Shown here in pieces: positions 24,392-32,934 of a stretch of DNA of 37,437 nt (positions are counted from its first letter, which is position 1; the number at the start of each line of letters is the position of its first letter). The stretch is taken from NCBI GenBank assembly GCA_025356595.1, contig JANXSQ010000177.1, forward strand, positions 1 through 37,437. The letters are read 5' to 3'. The notes below the pieces were generated by a model, which worked only from the letters and a program-made list of their open reading frames with translations, ran no database searches and was not told the origin of the DNA. The DNA comes from Janthinobacterium sp. (GTDB lineage Bacteria > Pseudomonadota > Gammaproteobacteria > Burkholderiales > Burkholderiaceae_D). A program made the translations under genes and the position numbers.

Positions 24392-24712
24392 GTGGATGCT
24401 AAGCTTGAATTCGTTGCCGAAGGTGAGCGCGCGCCAAGGCCCTTGAGTGGCTCTCGGATAGTCGTCGTCAGCTTGCCGGCGGTGAGCAGGAGGGTGCGCA
24501 TCAACCTCGACGTCGCGTCGACGAATGTTCCTTCCCGCATGATCGAACCCTTGGCAGCCATGCCCGTTGATCGCCTCAAAAATCTTGCGCGTCAGCTCGT
24601 GCCTTCCTTGTCGATCCCGGCAAGGAGCCGTCGCGCCGCGTCAACTTCTTCCCGGCGGCGTATTCCAGGTCAGAAAAGCTCTTCGGCGTGATCGGCTGGA
24701 CGATGGTGGACG
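24392..24712 (-). pseudogene. IS5-family transposase relic, N-terminal half
   Basis: Minus-strand frames give, in order: SFSDLEYAAGKKLTRRDGSL (24682 down to about 24620), the N-terminal motif of IS5 transposases; HELTRKIFEAINGH (about 24600-24559); and after a +1 shift MAAKGSIMREGTFVDAT (24561-24511), matching '..AAKGLMLREGTIVDAT', which holds the first catalytic Asp. The stretch between the first two motifs is about 80 codons shorter than in intact enzymes. This half is on the same strand as, and upstream of, the C-terminal relic at 23266-23440, in the order expected for one original gene. Confidence 0.72.
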
Positions 24713-24800
24713 TGCCGATACTGTCTCAGGCCTTGCGCGCCGGAGCAACCGGTCGGGGAAAACACATCAGCGTTTCCCGGGGCGGCCGCGCCCCGCAGGG

Positions 24801-25523
24801 CTAGCCGAGACCATCCAGCCACTCCCCGAACATGGCGTGCGCCGCCGCTTCCAGCGCGGCGCCGTGGCGCAGCGTGGCGGCGCGCAGCGCGCCCACGTCG
24901 GCGCCGGGCGTGTGGGCGATCTCGCAGGCGTGGCCGATCAACCAGCGCTCGAAGTGGGCCGCGCGCAGTTCCGGATGGCACTGGAAGGCCAGCAGGCGGC
25001 CATGACTGTAGGCCTGGTTGCGGTAGGCGCCCGTGCTGGCCAGCAGGACGGCCCCGGCGGGCAGGTCGAAGGTGTCGCCGTGCCAGTGCAGCATCGAGGC
25101 CTCTGGCCCGTCCAGGTGGCGCAACGGCGAGGCCAGGCCGGCCGGCGTCAGCGTCAGGGGCGCCCAGCCGAGTTCCTTGTGCGCCCCGGCGTAGACGCGC
25201 GCGCCCAGCGCCCGCGCCAGCAACTGCGCGCCCAGGCAGATGAGCAGCGTCGGCGCGTCCGCCGCCGCGCGCGCCGCCAGCAGGCCCAGCACCTCGCGCA
25301 GGCAGGGATACAGCTCTTCCTGGTAGGCGCCTATCGGTCCGCCCAGCACCACCAGCAGCTCGGGCGGCGCCTCCAGCAGCGGCGCCAGGGCGTCCACGCC
25401 GGCGTCGTAATAGCGCGCCGCGTAGCCGCGCTCGCTCAGTACATCTGACAAGGTGCCGAGGTCTTCGAATTGCAGGAAACGGATGACGGCGGCGCGTTTT
25501 TTGGCGGGGGCGGGAAGGCTCAT
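24801..25523 (-). CDS. Class I glutamine amidotransferase family protein
   Basis: A 240-aa cytosolic GATase1 protein. The nucleophile C96 is in LLICLGAQLLARAL, with H183 and E185 in FQCHPE; LVVLGGPIGAYQ (58-68) forms the oxyanion strand. It resembles the stand-alone 'glutamine amidotransferase / GMP synthase-like' family, which hydrolyses glutamine or gamma-glutamyl compounds; the acceptor partner is unknown. The ATG at 25523 begins MSLPAPAKKR; the longer open frame is ignored. It is divergent from an AraC regulator that may control it. Confidence 0.85.
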   Translation of the reverse strand: MSLPAPAKKRAAVIRFLQFEDLGTLSDVLSERGYAARYYDAGVDALAPLLEAPPELLVVLGGPIGAYQEELYPCLREVLGLLAARAAADAPTLLICLGAQLLARALGARVYAGAHKELGWAPLTLTPAGLASPLRHLDGPEASMLHWHGDTFDLPAGAVLLASTGAYRNQAYSHGRLLAFQCHPELRAAHFERWLIGHACEIAHTPGADVGALRAATLRHGAALEAAAHAMFGEWLDGLG

Positions 25524-25628
25524 CGGGCTCTGCTTTCGGTTGGCGGTGGCGGGAATTCCAGTGTAAGCTGGGGCGCCCCGGCGCGCCACGCGCGCCGCGC
25601 CAACGACTACGCCGAAACGGACAAGCCC

Positions 25629-26399
25629 ATGCCTGAGAAAAGCAGCCAGCGCGACGACTACCAGCATCTGCCGCGCCCGGTGGGCGCGATGGCCAAGGAG
25701 TTCGCCCGCGGCGTCCTCGGCGACCGCCATCAGCACGCGCGCGCGCAGTTGCTGTACGCGGTGGCCGGGGTGCTGGAGGTGCGCACGGCGCTGGGCGTGT
25801 GGATCGTGCCGCCGCAAAGGGCGCTGTGGATACCGCCGCGCACCGAGCATCAGGTGCGCTTCCAGACGGCGGCCTCGGTGCGCACCCTGTATGTGGCGCC
25901 GGAGGCGGTGCCGGCGGGGGCGCCGCCGCGCCCTTGCGCGGTGGGCGTGTCGGCGCTGTTGCGCGAGCTGATCCTGCGCGCCGTGCAGATGCCGCTAGCC
26001 TACGACGAGAACGGTCTGGACGGGCGCATCGTCGCCCTGGCGCTGGAGGAGATCGCCTGGCGGGCCGACGCGCCGCTGCACCTGCCGGCCTTCAGCGACG
26101 CGCGCCTGCTGCGCATCCACCGCACGCTGCTGGCCGAGCCGGGCGACGCGCGCTCGCTGGCGCAGTGGGCGGCGCAGTTGCACACCTCGAGCCGCACCCT
26201 GGCGCGCCTGTTCCAGGCCGAATGCGGCACCTCCTTCGTGCGCTGGCGCCAGCAGTTGCGCGTGCTGCAGGCGCTGCCCCGGCTGGCGGCCGGCGAAGCG
26301 GTGACGGTCGTCGCCCTGGACCTCGGTTACGAGACGCCGGGCGCGTTCGCGGCGATGTTCCGCAGCTTGATGGGCGCGCCGCCGAGCCGCTATTTCTGA
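25629..26399 (+). CDS. AraC-family transcriptional regulator with N-terminal cupin
   Basis: A 256-aa regulator. The N-terminal part is a cupin sensor (HQHARAQLLYAVAGVLEV, WIVPPQRALWIPPRTEHQV), of the type in which ligand binding occurs at a small barrel. The C-terminal AraC domain (about 160-256) has two helix-turn-helix units: SLAQWAAQLHTSSRTLARLFQ and VTVVALDLGYETPGAFAAMFR, ending MGAPPSRYF. It is divergent from the GATase gene, 105 bases away, so regulation of that gene is plausible. The effector is unknown. Confidence 0.9.
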   Translation: MPEKSSQRDDYQHLPRPVGAMAKEFARGVLGDRHQHARAQLLYAVAGVLEVRTALGVWIVPPQRALWIPPRTEHQVRFQTAASVRTLYVAPEAVPAGAPPRPCAVGVSALLRELILRAVQMPLAYDENGLDGRIVALALEEIAWRADAPLHLPAFSDARLLRIHRTLLAEPGDARSLAQWAAQLHTSSRTLARLFQAECGTSFVRWRQQLRVLQALPRLAAGEAVTVVALDLGYETPGAFAAMFRSLMGAPPSRYF

Positions 26400-26433
26400 G
26401 CGCCCGGCGCGGCGCCGCCGCCATATGCCCCGC

Positions 26434-27789
26434 TCAGGCGGCCGGCATGACGATGCGGATGTGCAGGCCGCCGCCTTCGCGGTTGCTCAGGTGTAGTTCG
26501 GCGCCGTGGCGCAGCAGCACGCGGTCGACGATGGCCAAGCCCAGCCCGGCGCCGTTGGCCTGGCCGCGCGCCGTGTCGAGGCGGGTGAAGGGTTTCAGCA
26601 ATTGCTCCAGATGGCTGTCGGGCACGCCGTTGCCGTGGTCCTGCACGTCGATGACGACGCGGCGCATGCCGTGCACGCTCTTCACCTGGCAGGCGATCTC
26701 GATTTCGGTCTGTTCGGCGTCGTCCTTGCGGCCGTAGCGGCGGGCGTTTTCGATCAGGTTGTTGATGACGCGCCTGAGATCGGTGGCGTTGCCCATCACG
26801 TGGGCGTCCGGGGCGATGTCGGTCGTCACGCTCAGCCCGCCCATGCGGCTCGCCTCGCGGGCGCTGTCGGCCAGCAGGGCGCTGATGTCGACGCTGAGGA
26901 AGCTGGCCGCCTCGGTCGGCCTGGCGTAGTCGAGGAACTGGCCGATGATGGCGTCCATCTGGGCGATGTCGGACTGGATGCCTTCGCGCGCCTCGTCGGA
27001 CAAGCGGGCCATCTCCACCTCCAGCTGCATGCGCGCGAGCGGCGTGCGCAGGTCGTGCGAGATGCCGGCCAGGATCACGGCGCGGTCCGATTCGACCTGG
27101 CGCAGGTCGTCGACCATCTGGTTGAAGCTGCGGTTGGCCTCGATGATTTCGATCGGCCCCGTCTCCGGCAGCTTCTCGGGCGCCTTGCCGGCGGCGATGG
27201 CGCGCGCCGCCACCGTCAGGCGCGCCAGCGGCAGGTTGATGCGGTTCGAGATGACGGCCGCGCCCAGCAGCGAGAGCAGGGACACCAGGCTGGCCCAGCC
27301 CAGCCACTGGATGCCGGTCAGGCCGCGGATGCGTTCGCGCTCCAGCATCAGCCAGTAGTCGTCGTCGTCGATCTTGAAGCTGACCCAGAAGCCGGCCACG
27401 CCGTTGACGCGGGCCGAGAAGCGCGTCTCGTCGCCCAGCTTGTCTTTGACCAGCGCGACGATGTCGGGCATCAGCCAGTTGTCCGGCGGCGGCTCGACCT
27501 TGTCGTCGGGCTCCAGCGGCAGCACGCGGATGCCCTCGTTGCTGACCAGTTCGAACAGCAGTTCCTTGCGCAGCTCGGGCGCCGAATGGGTCAGCGCGGC
27601 GTGGGTGATGGTGACCACGGAGATGACCTGGGCCGAGATCTGCTGCGCCTGCGGCTCGCGCTGGACGACGCTGATCATGCCGATCCAGGCGGCCATGCTG
27701 AGGGTGGTCAGGACGCTGAGCAGGAAGAAGGTGCGCCAGAAGAGGCCGCTCTTCATGCGCGCGAGGCTAATGACGGGGAGATGTTTCAT
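26434..27789 (-). CDS. envZ: EnvZ-type sensor histidine kinase
   Basis: A 451-aa inner-membrane kinase of the osmosensing EnvZ group. It has a membrane segment (about 18-42), a periplasmic part, a second membrane segment (about 160-181), HAMP (about 182-234, with NLPLARL), and HisKA with H245 in GISHDLRTPL. The HATPase follows, with NLIENARRYG, DHGNGVP and GAGLGLAIVDR. It phosphorylates and dephosphorylates the OmpR-type regulator whose gene lies 132 bases upstream on the same strand; porin expression is the classic output. Confidence 0.9.
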   Translation of the reverse strand: MKHLPVISLARMKSGLFWRTFFLLSVLTTLSMAAWIGMISVVQREPQAQQISAQVISVVTITHAALTHSAPELRKELLFELVSNEGIRVLPLEPDDKVEPPPDNWLMPDIVALVKDKLGDETRFSARVNGVAGFWVSFKIDDDDYWLMLERERIRGLTGIQWLGWASLVSLLSLLGAAVISNRINLPLARLTVAARAIAAGKAPEKLPETGPIEIIEANRSFNQMVDDLRQVESDRAVILAGISHDLRTPLARMQLEVEMARLSDEAREGIQSDIAQMDAIIGQFLDYARPTEAASFLSVDISALLADSAREASRMGGLSVTTDIAPDAHVMGNATDLRRVINNLIENARRYGRKDDAEQTEIEIACQVKSVHGMRRVVIDVQDHGNGVPDSHLEQLLKPFTRLDTARGQANGAGLGLAIVDRVLLRHGAELHLSNREGGGLHIRIVMPAA

Positions 27790-27921
27790 GCGCTGCGAAT
27801 GGGCTGGTGTCGGGGGGATGGGGAAGGCGAATGGCGGGCGGCGGACTCAGACCTTGGCGGGCCGGGCCCGGCTTTTCGCCGGCGCTTGCGGGGCGGGCAG
27901 GCGCCGGCGGACGCGGCGCGC

Positions 27922-28698
27922 TCAGCGCGGCTGGCCTTCGGGGATGAAGACGTAGCCCAGGCCCCAGACGGTCTGGATGTACAGCGGGCTGGACGGGTCC
28001 GGCTCGATCAGCTTGCGCAGGCGCGAGATCTGCACGTCCAAGCTGCGGTCGAAGACTTCGTATTCGCGGCCGCGCGCCAGTTCCATCAGTTTCTCGCGCG
28101 ACAGCGGCTGGCGGGCGTGGCGGGCGAACACCTTAAGGACCGAGAATTCGCCCGTCGTCAGGGGCACCGTCTCGCCGGCCTTCTTCAGCGTGCGGGTGCC
28201 CAGGTCGAGCACGAACTGGCCGAACTCGAAGGTCTGCGGCGTTTCCGAGGGCGCGCCGGGGATTTCGTCCGGACCCTTGCGGCGCAGCACGGCGCCGATG
28301 CGCGCCACCAGTTCGCGCGGGTTGAAGGGTTTCGGCAGGTAGTCGTCGGCGCCCATTTCCAGGCCGACGATGCGGTCCACGTCTTCGCCCTTGGCGGTCA
28401 GCATGATGATCGGCGTCTGGTCGCCGGCGCCGCGCAGGCGGCGGCAGATCGACAGGCCGTCCTCGCCGGGCAGCATGAGGTCCAGCACCAGCAGGTCGTA
28501 GCGCTCGCGCAACCACAATTTGTTCATCGCCGTGGCGCTTTCGGCGGTGAAGACATTGAAGCCCTGTTCCGTCAGATAGCGGCGCAGCAGGTCGCGCAAA
28601 CGCACGTCATCGTCCACTACCATAATCTTGGCCTGGTGGCCATTGCTGGTCTGGGTCGTTGTATTGTTGGCGGAATTTGTCGTCGGAATTGTAGTCAT
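27922..28698 (-). CDS. ompR: OmpR-family response regulator
   Basis: A 258-aa DNA-binding regulator. The receiver has acidic D29-D31, phospho-acceptor D73 (LVLDLMLPGEDG) and K in LPKPFNPREL. The winged-helix output domain includes FVLDLGTRTL, LTTGEFSVLKVF, ARGREYEVFDRSLDVQISRLRKLIE and VWGLGYVF, the OmpR pattern. A Thr/Asn-rich leader of about 20 residues precedes the receiver. It is probably co-transcribed with envZ, and a candidate OmpR box lies upstream at 28774-28793. Confidence 0.92.
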   Translation of the reverse strand: MTTIPTTNSANNTTTQTSNGHQAKIMVVDDDVRLRDLLRRYLTEQGFNVFTAESATAMNKLWLRERYDLLVLDLMLPGEDGLSICRRLRGAGDQTPIIMLTAKGEDVDRIVGLEMGADDYLPKPFNPRELVARIGAVLRRKGPDEIPGAPSETPQTFEFGQFVLDLGTRTLKKAGETVPLTTGEFSVLKVFARHARQPLSREKLMELARGREYEVFDRSLDVQISRLRKLIEPDPSSPLYIQTVWGLGYVFIPEGQPR

Positions 28699-28773
28699 TT
28701 GGCTGTCGTATTGTCAGATCTAAGTTGCTATGGTAACGTCTCGGCGCCCGCAAACGAAGGCGCGCGGCGAGCC

Positions 28774-28793
28774 ATTACATACTGTTACAAACT
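28774..28793. promoter_or_regulatory. Candidate OmpR box (tandem GTTACA-like half sites)
   Basis: ATTACATACT and GTTACAAACT lie directly head to tail: two 10-bp half-sites agreeing at 8 of 10 positions. OmpR in E. coli binds tandem 10-bp half-sites with a GTTACA-like core. The site lies 76 bases upstream of ompR and 100 bases before the divergent gene, so it could serve both. Confidence 0.45.
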
Positions 28794-28893
28794 TTACCCA
28801 TTTGCTCTTACTGCGCTGTGTAAAGCATCATACACTGGGGCATCAGTGGCATTCAGCTTATATCGTCAGCAGGCATCGCGGAAGAGGAACACA

Positions 28894-29253
28894 ATGAATC
28901 AAGCGCCCAATACCATGCACCAGATTTCCCGCGCACCGTTCGGCGTTCGTTCCCTCGTGGCCGCCGCAGTCGCGGCCGGCGCTCTGTTCGGCGCCAGCTT
29001 GGCCTGCGCCGCCGCCGAGCCGCCCAACCAGCGCCGCGACGAGGCCTCGCAATCGCAGCGCGGCAACGACAACCGTGCCGAACAGCGCGGCGAGCAACGC
29101 GACAGCCGCGCCGAGGAACAGCGCCGCGCCATGCAGGAGCGGGCCGAGGCCTCGCGCCGCAACGGCCGCCTGACGCCGGACGAGCGGCGCGACCTGCGCC
29201 GCCAGATCAACGAGGCCGGCCAGGACATCTATTCGAACCAGCCGCGGCGTTGA
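28894..29253 (+). CDS. Small secreted Arg/Glu/Gln-rich protein of unknown function
   Basis: A 119-aa protein with a long signal peptide (VAAAVAAGALFGASLACAAA, cleaved near residue 40). The mature part is highly charged and low-complexity (about 45-115, rich in R, E, Q, D), ending LTPDERRDLRRQINEAGQDIY. Residues around LTPDERRDLRRQI resemble the short helical repeat of periplasmic stress proteins such as the Spy/CpxP-like group, but this is weak. GAAGAGGA precedes the ATG. It is divergent from ompR and shares the candidate OmpR site, so it may be an OmpR target. Confidence 0.72.
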   Translation: MNQAPNTMHQISRAPFGVRSLVAAAVAAGALFGASLACAAAEPPNQRRDEASQSQRGNDNRAEQRGEQRDSRAEEQRRAMQERAEASRRNGRLTPDERRDLRRQINEAGQDIYSNQPRR

Positions 29254-29448
29254 TCGCGCGCAAAACGGGCACCGCCCGGCCCGCCATTCCCCTCTGAAAT
29301 ATTCCCATCTCCATTTGGCTTGCGTGTAAGATTAATTCATAGCGCGCAAGGCAGTCGCGCCCAGCATTTTGGTCGGGGAATATGTTGTCACAAAAAAACG
29401 AATGCGCGCCACGTCGCGCCCGCCACTGCCCGAGCGGGGAGGGCCGCC

Positions 29449-31359
29449 GTGTCCAATGATACCCCCGTCGCGGAACAGGCGCCGGCCGCCGACGCGGCCG
29501 CCTTGCCGCCCGGCCTGTGCCAGCGCAAGGACGGCGTCTACTTCGACGCCGTCATGCCGGCGCCGACCCTGCTGGCGGCCGTCAACCAGGTCTTCCTCTC
29601 CAACAGCTATTTCGCCGGCATCGATTACGCCGTCTTCATCCGCGCCCTGTACGACTGCGGTCCGCCCTTGCCGGCCTCGGCCCAGGGCCAGCCGCTGATC
29701 CGCGTCGCCGACGCCATCCTGCCCTTTCCCGCCGAACGGCGCGCCCTCTACAAGCTGGTGAAGATCGGGCGCGGCGCGGCCGAGTATTACTTCGAGGCGC
29801 AATTCCTCGAGGCGCTCGAGATGCCCGACGGCAGCAAGGTGCCGGCGCGTCCGGCGAAGCTCGATTTCGACGAATTCGTCGCCGACGTGTGGGGCAAGGG
29901 CGTGCGTTTCGGCATCGACGCGGCGGCCGTGCGCGCCATCATCGCCGGCGGCAAGGTCGAGCGCATCGTCGTCGCCCGCCGCCTCGAGCCGGCGCCGGGG
30001 CGCGACGCGCAGATCGTCGAAGTGTCGTCGGACATGCACCGCGACGACGCGCCGCGCGAGATGGCCAACGGCCGCCTCGACCTGCTGACCTTCAAGAACC
30101 GTTTCCCGCAGGTGAAGAAAAACGCCCGCCTGCTGAAAAAAGTGCCCAGCGCGCCTGGCCTGCCGGGCTTCGAATTGTCCGGCCAGATCCTGCAGCCGCC
30201 GGCGCCGCAGGAGGTCGAACTGCGCGGCCTGGCCGGCGAGGGCACCGTCATCGAACTGCTGCGCGAGGGCGAATTCCTGGTCGCCGCGCAGGACGGCTTC
30301 GTCAACGTCGACACCGAGAGCGGGGCCATTTCGATCGGCGCGAAGATCGTCAGCCGCGACGGCGTCAGCAGCCGCACCACGGGCAACCTGAAGCTGCGCG
30401 CCGAGTACGAGGAATTCGGCGAGGTGCAGGAGCAGCGCAGCGTCGACGGCAGCGACATCACCGTGCACGGCGACGTCTACGGCCACCTGCATTCGCACGG
30501 CGGGACGATACGCCTGCTGCGCAACCTGGTCGGCGGCACGGCCCTGAACGCCAGCGGCGACATCGTCGTCAAGGGCGTCGCCTCGGGATCGGTGCTGCAG
30601 GCCAGCGACGGCGAGGTGCGCATGGGGCGGGCCGAAAACTGCGTCATCTCCGGCACCCGCGTGGTGCTCGAGCACGCCAGCAATTGCGAGATCATCGGCG
30701 ACGAGGTCAGCGTCGGCGTCGCCGAGGGCTGCGCCATCGCCGCGCGCAGCGTGCGCATCGGCACGGCCGGGCCGCGCAAGCAGGCCGAAATGCTGGTCTA
30801 CGCGCTGCTGCCCGACATGGCGCGGCTGAACCGCAAGATCGCCGAGTTGGGCGTGCGCGCGCAGGGCTTCGCGCGCGGCGCCGTCAAGGTGCAGCAGGAG
30901 ATCGACCAGGTCTCCCAGCAGCTCGACGTGCGCAACTACCTGATGCTGGCGGGCCGGGTGCGCAAGCACGAGCTGGTGCTGCAGCCCGAACAGGTGCCGC
31001 TGTTCCATAAGATGGCGCAGGCCGTCGCGCCGGCGCTGCGCGCCATCGCCAAGCTGACGATCGAGCTGCAATACATGCTCACGCAGCAGGAGCAGATGCT
31101 CGAGCAGGCGGCCCAGGTGGCGCGGCAAAAGCGCGCCACGGCGGGCGAATCGCGCTGCGTGCTGGAGAAACTCGACGGCGACGTGCTGGTGCGCAGCATC
31201 GTCTTCAATCCCGAGAGCGGACGGGTGTACGACAAGGCGCCCAAGGACATCAAGGCCAAGCTGCGCAACGGCGCCTGCGATGCCCCCATCATCTTCGCCG
31301 GCGCCAGCGGCGCGCTGGACTGGACCTACGCCATCGCCGAGGAGGAGGGGCCGGCCTAG
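29449..31359 (+). CDS. FapA/DUF342 family polymer-forming protein
   Basis: A 636-aa protein starting at GTG 29449, chosen for the strong ribosome site GGGGAGGG six bases upstream; the frame continues open to 29320. A long N-terminal region precedes the FapA/DUF342 body (about 200-480) with right-handed beta-helix repeats such as ITVHGDVYGHLHSHGGTIR, GDIVVKGVASGSVLQA, and CVISGTRVVLEHASNCEIIG. A helical, coiled-coil-like C-terminal part follows (about 480-590). FapA homologues have been linked to flagellar assembly and cell-surface organisation, but no flagellar genes are near here. Confidence 0.85.
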   Translation: MSNDTPVAEQAPAADAAALPPGLCQRKDGVYFDAVMPAPTLLAAVNQVFLSNSYFAGIDYAVFIRALYDCGPPLPASAQGQPLIRVADAILPFPAERRALYKLVKIGRGAAEYYFEAQFLEALEMPDGSKVPARPAKLDFDEFVADVWGKGVRFGIDAAAVRAIIAGGKVERIVVARRLEPAPGRDAQIVEVSSDMHRDDAPREMANGRLDLLTFKNRFPQVKKNARLLKKVPSAPGLPGFELSGQILQPPAPQEVELRGLAGEGTVIELLREGEFLVAAQDGFVNVDTESGAISIGAKIVSRDGVSSRTTGNLKLRAEYEEFGEVQEQRSVDGSDITVHGDVYGHLHSHGGTIRLLRNLVGGTALNASGDIVVKGVASGSVLQASDGEVRMGRAENCVISGTRVVLEHASNCEIIGDEVSVGVAEGCAIAARSVRIGTAGPRKQAEMLVYALLPDMARLNRKIAELGVRAQGFARGAVKVQQEIDQVSQQLDVRNYLMLAGRVRKHELVLQPEQVPLFHKMAQAVAPALRAIAKLTIELQYMLTQQEQMLEQAAQVARQKRATAGESRCVLEKLDGDVLVRSIVFNPESGRVYDKAPKDIKAKLRNGACDAPIIFAGASGALDWTYAIAEEEGPA

Positions 31360-31913
31360 CGGCCTGGCGGACTTGGGGAGCAGAAGCGAAAAAATAGCTG
31401 TACGAGGAGAGACTTTGACGATTTCACGGTGCCAATGGCGTGCTATTGGCCGGGAAAGCGGCGAAATCTGGACCTGCGACGGTATTTTTCAGCCAACGAG
31501 CCAAAGTTCGATAGGCTGCTGGCTGTGGCGGTGCGCGTTTGAAAACGGGCGTGCTCGCATTCGACGCTGTTTTCGACTTGAATTAGATGCAAATGACGGG
31601 CGCCCGTGCTCACGCTATCTGCAAATTATCTTGCAATCGACGGCGCTGGCTTGCATTCCGTGGTGGCGTGCTTGTGCTAACTGCAAGTGTCGAAAAGCCA
31701 TGGATATCGTCTCGTTGGTGTTTTCGGGCAACGATGCTCGAATGTGCCGTATCAACTCATGTGAGACGTAAAAAAAACGTCTCATTGGCAGTGCTACGCA
31801 TGCGTGTACCTGTACGGTACAATCCATTCATAGGCAATGGCCGCCATTGGCCACCAATGGACAGCCATTATAGAATTTAGCTAAACAGTTCTTCTTCAAA
31901 CCTCAATTGGAAT
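31360..31913. other. Intergenic region upstream of the HEPN/AbiJ-like gene
   Basis: About 550 bases with lower GC than the rest of the window. An open frame at 31415-31771 starts TTG with AGGAGA upstream, but its product is Cys/Trp/Arg-rich without any motif, so I do not call it a gene. An 8-bp inverted repeat, TGAGACGT...ACGTCTCA, lies at 31762-31784. CCATTGG-CCA-CCAATGG at 31844-31860 overlaps a possible -35 (TTGGCC 31847-31852), with TATAGA (31869-31874) 16 bases further, the probable promoter of the next gene. Confidence 0.4.
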
Positions 31914-32828
31914 ATGCGAATGCCAAGCTTCGACCAAGCTCCTTTTTCAGCCAGAAACAAAGGCGCACATCGCCAAATCGATGCCGCATTTCCTAAAAGT
32001 GCTCAGATTGGGCTGCTGCATCTGCTCTTGGATTTGATAGGCCGAAATTTTATTTCCGGGTGGATTCTATTGGCAAGAGAGCTCCAACGAATCGCACGTT
32101 TGCCGCCTGTGGAATATAGCAATTTAAAATCAGCCAGTATTCAGCAAGCAAGAAATGATGTTGAGGAGATGATTGGTGCATTGAGTTGGGATAAAAACTA
32201 CGATTTTTGCGAGCGATTGCATAATCATTTAGCGCATGAGGTTGGGTATAGCTACAACGACACATACGAGATGACAACCCCAAAAGCAGAAGTCCAGGCC
32301 TTCATCGCAAGCGAATTGCAGCGGTTATTTTCTGAAGAGGAACTAGCCTTTGAATTCACAGAAGGATTAGTTCGCAGACGAGGCAGAAAACATACTGTCG
32401 AGGTGACTACCAGAGCACAGGTCGTTCTCGGTGATAGTCGCCTCACAAGTGCTCGCCGACACTACGATAAAGCAATGCAATTTTTCCGCAGTCCGTCAAA
32501 ACCTGACTATGAAAATTGTGTGAAAGAGGCGGTTTGCGCGGTAGAGGCGGCTGGAAAAATATTATTCCCGGCAGCGAAGGCAACGACATTGGGCGATTTG
32601 GCGAAATGGTTCTCGTCGACAAAAGAAGTTTCAGTTCCAAAAGCAATAGCTCAGACAATTACTGGCATTTATGCATACCGAAGTGGCGGAGACGGGATTG
32701 GACATGGCGGCGCAGCAGGAGGTGTTGCAACGGCTGAAGTTGCTGAATACGTTCTGGCTGTTTGTGCATCACAGATTATCTACTTGGTCGACGTGTCGAA
32801 CTATCGGGAAAATGAAGTGCCATTTTAA
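31914..32828 (+). CDS. HEPN/AbiJ-like abortive-infection-type protein
   Basis: A 304-aa cytosolic protein, low GC. Its C-terminal half (about 180-300) matches the pattern of AbiJ-type HEPN-containing proteins: HYDKAMQFFRSPSKPDYENC, VKEAVCAVEAAGKIL, TLGDLAKWF, VPKAIAQTITGIYAYRS and GGDGIGHGG (family form 'SDEGGIRH'). In HEPN ribonucleases a conserved RxxxxH-type motif cuts RNA; here the Arg next to His is Gly, so activity is doubtful. The N-terminal part is helical and not recognised. Such proteins are often phage-defence effectors. The ATG at 31914 is followed by another at 31920; the ribosome site is weak. Sequence composition suggests transfer. Confidence 0.65.
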   Translation: MRMPSFDQAPFSARNKGAHRQIDAAFPKSAQIGLLHLLLDLIGRNFISGWILLARELQRIARLPPVEYSNLKSASIQQARNDVEEMIGALSWDKNYDFCERLHNHLAHEVGYSYNDTYEMTTPKAEVQAFIASELQRLFSEEELAFEFTEGLVRRRGRKHTVEVTTRAQVVLGDSRLTSARRHYDKAMQFFRSPSKPDYENCVKEAVCAVEAAGKILFPAAKATTLGDLAKWFSSTKEVSVPKAIAQTITGIYAYRSGGDGIGHGGAAGGVATAEVAEYVLAVCASQIIYLVDVSNYRENEVPF

Positions 32829-32934
32829 TTTTCCCTCCGCTGTTGCGGTAAGGGACCTTTCCGTCTGATGGAATCCGGCAAGAATCAGACATTTAGCTTG
32901 AGCCAATATTTGAATTTATTAAACTTTAAAGTTT

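Noticed and set aside
29332-31128. 598-aa open frame antisense to the FapA-like gene
   Set aside because: Shadow of a well-supported gene with low-complexity His/Asp/Val composition.
31415-31771. 118-aa TTG-initiated ORF with AGGAGA upstream
   Set aside because: Product is rich in Cys, Trp and Arg without any fold-like pattern; codon use is random.
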